DNA of 64,000 nucleotides from Euglena gracilis (lineage: Eukaryota; Euglenida; Euglenophyceae; Euglenales), in the NCBI GenBank assembly GCA_039621445.1, contig CP154956.1, positions 95,484,406 through 95,548,405 on the forward strand, read 5' to 3'. This document shows positions 45,001 to 57,000 of this stretch, piece by piece. Every line of letters starts with the position of its first letter. The stretch's first letter is position 1. A program made the translations under genes and the position numbers. The notes under the pieces were generated by a model. That model saw only the letters and a list, made by a program, of their open reading frames with translations. It ran no database searches and was not told the origin of the DNA.

Positions 45001-48000
45001 TTCAAAAAAAAAAGTTCACACTTTACTTTTGAACACATCATTTCAGTCCAATATTAGCCAATATAGAACATAAAAAATCAAATGTCATAAAAATGGAAAT
45101 GAACTGGGGTCAGAGAAAATGGAACATATGAACAAATTCTAATATAGCGAAACAATGGGAATACACAAATATTATTGCTTTCGAAAATGTCAATCAACTT
45201 ATTCAATATGGCAATTGCGAAATACTTCCTTGTCATAATTGAAAATCAGGAAAAGAAAGAAGATGCCCTTTGGATTCAAAACTGAGACACACCAACATCA
45301 CGGAGAGGACTGGCATGTCATCTTTGGAGGTACCCAGGTTCAGCATTCCCTGCAGCTGCTTCTGGAAACCAGCGCCTGAAATATAATGTCGAATTTCAAA
45401 ATAATCTAACTTGTTAATTGCTAACGCCCCATTCTCCATTTTCCACTTTGTTTCCCTCACCTCTGTATAAGGATTGTCATTCAGCACAAAACCTTGCACA
45501 TCCCTGTGAACTTTCATTTTGGAGACGTGGGGAAACATTGCAAAAGAGGAAGAATTGGTCATAGGCTGGAGGGGGGGATCCAACCCTGGTTATCCATGTG
45601 AAAAAGGGAACCCCCACCTGAACAATGGGAAGGTTAAAATTGCCGATTCTTGGCAGCGAGGTTTAAATGCCCCCTCCCCTCCTAAAGTCAACCAAAAGTT
45701 GCTGAAAACAGCTGGCGTAAAAAAAAATGTCAAAAACTGGTGAAATTTTCCGCAGCAAATCGTCGGAAGAAATAAATTAAAAGAAAAAACAATTTTCACC
45801 TCCTAAGGAAGGGTTTTGCGGCCAACGTCGAAGATGCCAAGGGAGACCAAGGAGCCGCCAAACCAAATTCCTTAAATAGGGGGTTGTGGGTCACTTGTGA
45901 TCACCAAAAAGGAGTTTGCGGTTCAATGATTTTGTGAACCACACCAAATGAACGCCTGGGAGTGTCCACTCTATGCCTTGGATAACCCCAAGCTGCTGGG
46001 AGTAGTCCGACTTGACAGGCCATTGCTTAAGGACCCGGGGGGTCCACTGGCTAGCAATTCTACAAGACACTGGAAAAAATGGACCAGCTAGCCCCCCCCC
46101 AGCGCCCCCAGGGAGTGGGGGTTAGGGTTTGGGTCCGGGGGTCCTCCCAACTGGAAAAAAAAATTCCTCCGGTGCTGCACGCCGAGGTGGAAATGAGATT
46201 TTTAAAGGTTTTTTGGCTGATTTTGTGCCAAAGAAAATCACAAAAATGCACAAAAATGGGGATATTTGGGGTCCCCAAAAAAATTTGGTGCTGGTCATTG
46301 CAAAAAAAAAATCTACAAGCTTTTCCACAAGCCCTGCTGGCATAGTGGGCCCCTCCGGGGGGTCCACTATGATTCCCACTAGCCAGGTTTGGACTTGCCA
46401 CAGCCCAGCCCCCCCCCCACCCGGGGGTACTGAAACCCTAAAGCAAGGCCTGAGAATACGGCAATCTCTTAGCTGGCTAACCTGGTCGCCCAAACAAAAA
46501 TGGTGGATCAAACTGGCCAACAAAAAAATTTGGACCATGGTGGGCATTTTTCTTGTCTTTTTTTCAAAACAACATGCATTTTTTGAAGAAGAAAAAAAAA
46601 CGTCAAAAAACATCAAAAAAACAAAGGAAAATTTCATTTAAAAAAACTCGGTATGAAACACCCAAACCATACTTTGAATCCTACTAAGTTCAAAAGGTGT
46701 CAAGAAATGGGAAAAAATCAAAAAAAATGCAAAAAAATGCAATTTTATGACTTTATTCGTTTTTTGTGGAAGGCAGTTTTTGGCAGAACTGACCCAGAAG
46801 TTGCCAAGAATGACTGAAAATATGCATTCAAAAAATTCTTTGTTGCAAAATCTCGTGGGCATTTTTTTTAAAAAAAAACATTGCTAGAAATAATTTAAAA
46901 AACAACGTCAAAAAAAATAGGCATGCCCACTATGATTTGGACAGATACCAGGGGCAAGGAGATATTCCGGTCGGCCAAAATTTTATTCCAGGGTTTTATT
47001 CTGGTTTATTCCGGGTTATTCCGGTTTATTCCGGAATTTATTCCGGTTTATTCCGGCCAATTTCTGCCTGAATGGACTTAGGATTTTTTCGCAGTACAAT
47101 TGGGCCGAGGCGCTCACCCGGGCTTCAAGAATCAGGATGCATTCCTTGGTTGCCCAGCCCCACCAAGTGGCCACTTTGCACTTGGTGATGCTGTGCAGAC
47201 TGCACCACAGCAGACCTCCACCGTTTCGGGAAAAATAAGCTGATAAAGAGTTGGTTTTCAGGGTTCTCAGGGTTTTCTCTTGAGGCAGGTCACTGGCATC
47301 GCTTTCTTTTTTCTTCTAAAAATTGTCCTGCCGAGTGCTAAAAAAAAAATATTAGACGGTGCAGCTCGCACTTAAGCTTTTTTCTTTGTCAATATACACA
47401 ACACCCAGCGGGTGTGTTTGGAACCTTTCAATGGATGTCTCATCGACTTAGGATATTGACTGAACGATTTGGTGAGGTCTGTTCAAGATTGAAGTTTCAG
47501 GGTTTCACAAAGCCCTGAAACTTGGCTTTGTGAGAAATTGGTGTTCGGTGTGGGCAAATGCGCAAATGGATGGTGTGCGCAAATGCGCACACCAATTGTT
47601 TGTGTAACTGTGAAAAGGGCCATGTGTGCCAGCTGCAATTGATGTGTTTGTGAAATTGTACAAGTGGTCAGTTTGTGCAAATGCGAATACAGACTCTTTG
47701 GTCGGTTTGCACATCTTGCACACCAACCTCTTGTGCAACTTAACACACGCACCATTTGGAGGGTGTGGCACCACTGCTGTTTGGATATCCTTCAGTGCGA
47801 ATTCAAAATTGCAGAATTTAAACACAACAGAATGGCCAGTCACCACTCAGCGCAATCTGAGATACAGGAATACACATGTAGCCCACACGCAGACCTTTCT
47901 CGCTCCATTTTCACTTTTTTTGGTTTAGTTGTTCCTGAATGCGAAAAAAAAGTGTTTCGCAAGACATTGGACATGTAATCTGTTGTGCAGATGTATAAAA

Positions 48001-51000
48001 ATGAAAACATTTTGGGAATTGCAAGTTTCATATGGAGGGTTTATGAGTCGCGGTGGCGGGGTCGGTCGCAGGGGGGGGGGTCAAGGGGGGGTCGTGGGGG
48101 AAACGTGGTGGCTTTGACAAGTCGCGTGTGACCACCATGATCTCACATTAAACATCACTTTAAAAATCAATTTCAGAATTTTTGCGTCAGAAATAGATTC
48201 CAAAGTTCATGGACCAGTCCCCTTCAAAATAAACAGTTCGTTCACGAGAACATGTGGGAGAAACCAACCAACGACACCAAATCTCTGGTCATATCTTACT
48301 CCAAGGTCGATCCAACCAACAGTGCTCAGTCCACAAGCTTGGAGAGGGAGGAATCAGGGCATGCCTTTCTTTTTCTTGCATGTGATGATCGAACTTTTTT
48401 TTCGCAACACAAAGCAACTGCTGAAATTTCCAATTTTTTTCGCCCAAAAGAAAGATTGCCCAAAATAATTTTTTCCAGATTTAACAGTGTCACAGAAATG
48501 ACAAAATTGAAATTGCATTTTTGACTTAGATTTTGTAATTGAAAAACTTGTAGCTCTTTCCATCTTGAAAAAAAACAAGATCATTTGTCGCCAATGTCTA
48601 GCACAGACACTGGTAAAACTGTCTGTAGCTTGAAAAATGGGGAACAAGCTTTATTTCGGAACAAGGTCCGTTGGCGGATTCCAGCTAAAGACATTTTCAG
48701 CTTTTGTCTGTCATTTACGTTGGCCAAAATGCATTGCCCAAAATTTTTTGGAACAAGAAGCAAAGAAACATCTAGAAAAAACAAAAAGACATATTGGGGG
48801 TTCCCCGCATCCCCTCCGTTGCGACCCGGACTTTGGAGAGGACACATTTTTTTTGGTCGGCCAAAAGAAAAATAAATATACAATACATATAACATTACAT
48901 ACAAACATGGGTGAAAAGGTATGGGGAGAGTTGGGCTACAGTTTCCCCCTGCGGTGTAGAGATAAGAGAGAAAGAAATACTTGGTTGTTGACTTGGATTT
49001 TGTTTGTCCTCTAGACGCTCCTTCAACAACTTGTTCTCCACTTGGGCATCACGCAAAGCCTTCTGAAGCCTGAAATGAACCAGAAAACCCAACCCTATTC
49101 AATGGGGAATCCAAAATTTGGCACCTTTGGCAGGTCATGTGTGACGAGTGACACCCCCACCACCCCTGATTTTTGTTATCACAGGAAATGATTACAAAGG
49201 AAAGAAATTGCAGTTTTTTGAATGACGAGGCTTCACGTTTTTTGAGACGCTTTTGAAATACAAGTTTTTTGACCGAAAATCTCACCCTGGCAAAATGGCA
49301 GAGTGGGGGGAGTAATCCAACCCAGTTTGGACCCCATGTCGGCTGAATATCTTGGGCCTGGTGAGGAGTTGGGGTCAGATGGAGGTGGGCATCTTTCGAA
49401 AAATTGGGGGGGAAAATTCAGAAATATTCTGCAAGGAGGAGCAAAAAAAAACAGCAAAGTTATGAACAGCCCGCGGGTCATTAAGCATCTCCAAGGGAGC
49501 GGACCCCAATTCTTGCTTATTAACTTTCGGTACTGTGGCGGCCGGGAAACGTGGTCGGTCCGACCTGCATTTTTTTTTGTCCAACCACAATTTCATGCCG
49601 CCAAAAGGACAAAAAAAGCCACAGATGGTCCCTTGACCTAAACCGTAAACATCACTGCAGCCGAACCCAAAAATCCAACAATCTAAACCTAACCCAACAA
49701 CACGGCCCAGCCTGGCCCGGCCGGCGGCCCGGAGGCTTGGCCCGGCCCAGCCCAGCCGGCGTCCGGTGGACCCGGAGGCATGGAACAGGCAAACAACTGC
49801 CACCATTTTGGGCAGTGCAATGTGCAGTTGAATTTGACAACAATTATGGCATGAAAAAATCTGGCGCCAAAAGCGCTGAAATTTTTTTTGAAAGAGTACC
49901 TTGATCGGGCACCCATCGTTCCGGTTTTTTCCGGGTTTTCCGGAAGTGAACAAATACAGCCAGGTGCATGGGGTGGTGTCGTCGGGACCCCCCTGTTCAC
50001 TTCCGAAGTGAAATGATCAAGGGGGGGAGGGGGGGTGTCCGGGGTCCCGAAGTGGGCTACCTAGCCTCCACTGTCGCTTTTAATGGACCAGTGCAAATGG
50101 AACCTTCGTGTGACACAAATTTGTGAAATGAGGATCAATTTGCGCATTGCTCACTGACCACATCTGCAATTGAATTAGTGATTGGTGCGCGCGTTGTGAT
50201 CGGTGTGCGAACATCGACCACTTGTATTTTACAAATGGTTGATGGAGTCATGGCCAGTTTTCCCCCCCCAGGACCCCCCCAGGACCCCCCCCCCCAGACC
50301 CCCCCAGGACCCACTGGGGGGCGGTACCCTGATGACCCACTGACCGTGGAGTTCCGGGCGCCTTCAGCCCCCGCTACCGGGGGGGGGGGGGGGGCTCCCG
50401 CCCCCCCCCAGACCCCCCCCCAACATAACCTCATCTTGTGCTGCAAAAATTTTGCCAAAAAGTTGCGGGACCCCCCCCCCAGGAACCCCCCAGGAGAGGT
50501 TTGGTAAATGGACATTTGCGAACATCGACCACTTCTCTTTTGTAAGTGGTTGGTCGAAAATGCGCACATCAACCCACTTATGGCCAGTTCCCCCCCCCAG
50601 GGCCCTGTCCTGGGGGGGGGTCCTGGGGGGGTCCTGGGGGGGGTCCTGGGGGGGGGGTCTTGGGGGGGTCCTGGGAGGGTCCTGGGGGGGGGGGGTCCTG
50701 CCCCCCAAACGGCACCCCTCTGGGCTCTGCCCAGGGGGTCAAATTGGGATTGGGGAGGGGGGTCGCTGAGCTCTTATCTCTTTGGAGCGGGTTTTTGCTT
50801 AAGGGATTGCAGCCCCCCCCCGGGGGGGGGGGGCTGGACTGCAGCTAGTCCAAATTTGGCTAGTGGGTTTTCTAGCAGACCCCCCCCCGGGGGGGGGCTG
50901 CTAGCAGGGCTAGCTAGTGGAAAATTTTTTTCCAGTGACCGGCGCGAAGCGCCGAAAATTTTTTTGGGGGACCCCCAAAAATGGCCAAAAATGCCCGTTT

Positions 51001-54000
51001 TTGGCCATTTTTGGGAATTTTTGAAACAAAATCAGCCAAAAACCTGTTAAAAACCTCATTTTTCCAGTCCGGGGGACCCCCGGCCCCCCCCCCCCGGGGG
51101 GGGGGAGGGGGGGCTAGCTAGTCCACTTTTTCCAGTGTCTAGCCGATTGGCTAGCGAGTACCCCCCCCCGGGGGTCCTTAAGCAAAAGCCTGCTTTGGAG
51201 TATGAGCGAAGCTTACCACAGGGGGAAAGGGATGGTGGAACCCCCCTGCCCCAGGGTATTGTCACCATGACCCCGGCCCGGTTCCGAAATTTCTCTTTCA
51301 GAGCGACTGGACCGAGTTTCCGAATCACCTCCGTTTGACCCCAAATTCCCGGCCCGAGTTATTCACTGGCGAAGGGGTCCAAATTGTGTACGCTTCACCA
51401 ACCCCAATTTCGACTCTGCATGGGTGAGATTTTGGGTCAAAAGATTGATTTTTTGAAAATATCTCGAGAAAACTATATTGGGGGGCTTCTATTCAGGGGG
51501 TTTAGACCAAAAAAAAAGGCCCTTGGAACCAGGGGATTTCTTAAGGACCCCCCCCCCCCCGGGGTCCAGCCTCCGGCTGGCAAAAAGGCTGCTGGCTGGC
51601 CCCGGGGGGATAGGGGGGAGGTCCGGGGCTGGAGGGGGCTGGGATGTGCTAGGTCGATGCAAAAAAAAAAAATCAAAAAAATCTTGCCTTCTCGACATAT
51701 TGATGGATGGAGCTAGATCAAGGCTGGGGGGCTGTGATGAAGGAAGCTGTGATGAGGGGGGAAAATGCAGGGATACCCCCCTGAATATAACGACGGGTCG
51801 TTATCTGCCTTTTCAGTTGGTGGAAAATCCAGAGGGGGTCAGTGTAAATGGGGGGTCGTTATCAGAGGGGGGGCTTTGCTGTTTTCCCTTCCACAGCTAT
51901 GTCTGACACGCTTTTTACCATCCTTGCTGGGTCCTCTGTAGGCTCTGCTCCTCCGCTCACCCGGGCCACGCCCCCGTCCAAGCAGCGGTCGATCTGCTCA
52001 TACTTCAAGTAAACACTGGTGAGCCTGGACACTCTTACGTGAGATGCATCATCTTACCCGTGCTTTCTGCTCTTTTGTCAACTATGGGTCGTTATATTTC
52101 TTTTTTGGTGAAATTCCAGGATGGGTCGTTATGAATGGGGGGGTTCGTTATCAGGGGGGGGTCGTTCTAAATGGGGGGGGGGGTTTAAACTTGGGTAGGA
52201 TCGGCCCGCCCCCCTTTTTAAGCCCCTCCCCCTGGGGTAGTGTGGGGAGGGTGGGGGGTGGGGGGGGGGGTGGGGGTGGTGGGGGGGGGGTCGGGTGTGG
52301 TGGGGGGGGGGGTGTGTGGGGGGGTGCCAAATCTGAGGAAAGTGTATTTTCTTTCCCTTGCCTTGCACACACAAGGGGATGATGTTTATTTTGGTTCTGG
52401 GGGGGACCGGCCCCCCCCCCGGGCCGCGGCCGAAGGCCACGGCCGACGAGGCCGAAGGCCGAGTAAGTCAAAAAAAATGACACCCGAACAGTTGCGCACA
52501 GGGGGGGGGGGTGCGGGGGGGGGGGGGCGGCAGCCCCCCCCGCTAGACGACCAAGGGCGCCGAAGGCGCCTTAGGACTGTTTTGTTTACGGTGCGCGTGG
52601 CATTACATGCGCGCCTGGCCCTTGGGTCGGTTACCCCCGGAGGGGATCTTGTTATTGGAGGGCGGGGGGGGGGGGGGGGGGGGGGGGCTGCCGCCCCCCC
52701 CCCCCCCCTAGACGACCAAGGGCGCCGAAGGCGCCTTAGGACTGTTTTGTTTACGGGCGCGCCTGGCTTTTGTTTACGGTGCGCGTGGGCCGACTAAGTT
52801 CGCATATCGGGGTTCCTTCGGGAGCACAATTTGGCCCTCCTACTGCAGCCTCCTCCGGGGGGGGGGGGTCGCCCCCCCCCCCCCCCCGCACCCCCACCCG
52901 TCCAACTGAACTCCTGGACAAAGACAACTTTCTCAGAACTGGCGCAAAAAGAACATATTACCCAATTTTTTTTTTTGCAAATGGACCCCCGAATGGGGGT
53001 TTCTGAAGGCATTTGGGTGGGTTTCGAGTCGTTTTCCTTCATATTTCAATTGAAAAAAAAATTTGGCGGGAGGGGGGGGTGGGGGGGCGGGGGGGGGGGG
53101 GGGGAAAGAAAGGGGGCGGGGGGGGGGGGGAAAAAAGGGGGGGGTTTTTTAGGGGGGGTGGGGTCTCTTTTAAGAGGGGGGGGCTTAAAAAATTTTTTAG
53201 AGGGGGGGTGGACTTAAAATTGGTGGTCGGGCCGACTAGTCGGCCCGACCACCAATGGTCGCTAGGCCATCACCAACAGTCGCTAGCGACTAGTCGCTAG
53301 CGACCACCAAAAAATACATCACCAATTTCCCGCAATGAGCCGTAGATCTGGCCTGGGTGGGGGGGGGGGGGTAGTGGGCCGGCCGGCTTACCCGCATTTA
53401 TTCAGTTATAAAATCGCTTTCCCAACCCGAATCAAAAAAAATCGATACATTACCCATAGAATTGTGGCAAAATAAATATTGATTTGAAATATTTCATGAA
53501 AAATTTCAGAAATATATTTTCCCCTCGGTGAACCATTTGAAACATTGACCCTTCCTGTCAACCTAGTGAATTGGAAAAACATGGTGAGGTCCTTATAGAT
53601 CCCTCGTGATGGTTGGAAAAACGAAGGAATATTTTAAAATAGTTCTATTATTAAATAACACTATTTATAATATTTTTCATTTTTCGAAATATTTCCGAAA
53701 TATTTCAAAATATTTTCTTAGTCTTTCAAAACATACCCAATGCAAACTACCCATGAAAGGCGCCACGTGGCGTGTGCCATTTGGGACCCATTTTATTTCA
53801 AGAATCTTATCCGTTTAAAAAAACACATTGAAATTATTGCTTCAAATCCCTTCAAATCATGCAATCAACAATGATAAAATTTTCAACTTCACTCACAAAA
53901 ATAAACACACCTGCTGCGCTCTGCATACAACGCCTTCACTGTTTCCACACTATAGTTTGCAAAAGACGTCTTTCCAGGCCGAAGTGGGGATTGTGATGAC

Positions 54001-57000
54001 AATTCCCTCGCGTGGGCTTCCAAGGTGTGGGAAGACTCAAGGTCATTTGAGGGGGTGAGCTCCCCTTCTGCGCCCTCCACATCAAATAGTCCCATAATGG
54101 GTGCCCATCGCTGGCAGGAAAGAGATCATTGAAATGTAAAATATCCAAGTTGCCCTCACTCTCCCTCAGAGTGTCCCCCCCAAAGTGGCCAAAAATTTTG
54201 GCAAATTTTGGTTTGGGGTGGATCTCCCTTGGGGGGGGGGGGGGCGGTGGGCCGACCCTAGGGTCGGCCCACTACGATCCTAGGGTCGCTCAAGGTTGAC
54301 GGCTTGTTTTTCTGAAACAAAAAAAAAACATGTTTTTTGAAAAAAAATGTTTTTTTTAAAAAAAACAAAAAAAACGTCATAGAGGGTTTGGGGGAAAAAA
54401 ATTGCAATCCTTTTTTGGAATAAAGTTCATTTTTTATTTCTGCAGCATTCATTTTGTTTTTTTTGGGTTGAAAGCATGATTTTTCGCACCAGAAAACACA
54501 GATTTGGAAATTTTTTCACATATAAAAAAACTTCAGAAGGGGTATTCCCCCCGTCACCCCCCCCCCCGACCAGGAATGGTGCCTAATTTGGTGTCAAAAT
54601 ACTAATTTTAGGTTGGGGGATTCCTAATTTGGAGCCTAAAAAGGATTTTTTCCCCAAAAAATTTGTTTTTGGTGATTCCCAATTTGGCCATCGAAAATGT
54701 GGTGTTCCCCCGTGACCCCCCCCCCCCGCCCGTGACCCGAACCACCCCCGAAAAATTTTCCTATGGCCATTTCGCAAGGAAAAAGGTCAATTTTTGCTTT
54801 TTCAAAAAAAACATGTTTTTTTTGCGCTTTTTTTGAAGAAGAAAAAAAACGTCAACCCTGGGGTCGCTAGGGTCGCTAAGGCCGCTAAGGTCGCTAAGGT
54901 CGAGTGGGCCGACCCTAGGGTCGGCCCACCCCACAACCTCGCCCCCCCCCCCCCTATCAAAAAAATCTCGAATTTTTTTCGATGTTTTAGGTCTTCAAAT
55001 ACAAAGAAAATGAAAATAAGAAGAAGGAATACCAATAATGGTTACTTATGCAAAAATACACCCAAAAACTCTTGGTAAAATGTGGGATTTTGTGGTTTTG
55101 GGGGAACAATTGGGGGAGAACAGCAAAGGGTTCCGACTCCAAACCAACACCAAAATGTACGGAAATGCAATTTTCAAGGATGTGAACCGTGAAAGCTGCA
55201 TTTTGGCGGCCATGGATCTCACCTAATTTGGCCGTTTTTCACCATTGAATTTGGGACGTTTTTTAATGTTTTTAAAGACATTCGGATGTGTTTACGTTCA
55301 TTTTTAATTGAAACAAGAGAATCAAATTTTTGAGGGGGGGGGCCTTAAAATTCCAAAAAAAGGGGGGTATTGCGGTACAATGGAGGTTGGGCCGTGAACG
55401 AACCAACCAATTTAGACATGGCCAGTAACTTGGGTGTGTAAGGCCCAAACCCTAACCCTAACCCTAACCCTAACCCTAACCTAACCCTAACCCTAACCCT
55501 AACCCTAACCCTAACCCTAACCCTAACCCTAACCCTAACCCCTAACCCCTAACCCCTAACCCTAACCCTAACCCTAAACCGGCGTTTGAGACGCCGGGTT
55601 CAGGACAGAACCGGCGTCCCCCCCCACGGGTTTTCCGGACGCCGGTTCTGTCCTAAAACCCGGCGTTAGGAACGCCGGTTCTGTCCAAAACCCGGCGTCC
55701 GGTTTGGGACTGTATTTTGTGTAAAAAAAGTGTGCCAATGTGACCCCAGAAACAAAAATCTCCTTGGATGAAAGGGGATAAAAGGCACAATTGCTGAGTG
55801 CAAAATATCATGGATGACTGACGGCAAGCGTTTTGCAGTTTCTGAGGTGGGGGGGCGAGGATTGCTAGGCATACAGGTTGCTACAGCTGCACTGATTACA
55901 GGGCAAAACATATTGCCGGCAAGGAGACACATTACAGAACTTTTGGCTGGACCCCACTGGATTTTTTCAGAAGTACGGTTGGGAATTTTGGGTGGACCCC
56001 CCCCTGGGTTTTTTCAGACATACGGGGGAAATTTTGGCTGGACCCGCCCTGGGTTATTTCAAAAATTCGGTTTAATGTTGACTGCCCACCCCTGGGTTTT
56101 TTTCTTAGAATTACGGTTGGGAAATGTTGGCTGGACCCCCCTGGGTTTTTTAGAAATACGGTTGTTAAATGCTGGCTGGAACCCCCCGTACGTTTTTCAG
56201 AATTGCGGCTGGTAAATGTTGGCTGGACCCCCTGGGTTGTTTCAGACATACGGAGGGGAAACTGTGGTTGGACCTCGCTGGGTTTATTATCACGGTTGGG
56301 AAATTTTGGCTGGACCTGCTGGGTTTTTTTCTGTCAGATACGGTTGGGGAATACGGCTGGAACCCCCATGGCTTTTTTAGAGTTTCAGAGATTTTATGTT
56401 TGAATCCTCTGGTTTTTTTTCAGAATTTGCTTTGGGACGTTTTGGCTGTTCCCCCCTGGGACTAAAGGGGAACGCTAGTGAACGTATTTCTAAGTGCTCC
56501 CTGGCCCGAAGGGGGTGAACGCCGGTTCTGTCCTGTCGGATTGTTTAAAATGTCGCCCAAAATATCAGTAAAATGCATGATTTTTCAAACTCTCAAAAAA
56601 AAGCGATAAATGTAAACACACTAAAAGCCCCAGGGTTGGGAACAGTTCGGGGGGGTTGGGAATAGTTGGGGGGGTTCGTATGTACCCCCCAACTATTCCC
56701 ATCCAGGAAAAGTCGCCTCCTTGGGTGGGAATAGTTCGGGGGGAGGGGATGATAATACACATGGGGGGACCCTCGCTCGGCGCCTTCTGCACCTCGCGCG
56801 GGTCCCCCCATGCTTTTAACCCTAGTTGGGCGGCTCTTTTGGGTTCGCTGGGTCGCTGGCCCCCCCCTTTATTTGAGCACACCCAGGGGCCAACGGACCC
56901 CCCAAATGCTCAAATAAGGGGGGGGTCAAATAAGGGGGAGGTCAAAAATTCCTTTAGAAAGAGGGCAAAAAAATTTTTGGCTTCTTCGGCGCACGAAAAT

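Noticed and set aside
46990-47060. TTCCGG(T)TTATTCC tandem repeat as a regulatory site
   Set aside because: It is a short degenerate tandem repeat with no adjacent gene start; nothing supports a regulatory role.
55447-55578. True chromosome end
   Set aside because: Non-telomeric sequence continues for kilobases on both sides and exons that join in phase flank it.
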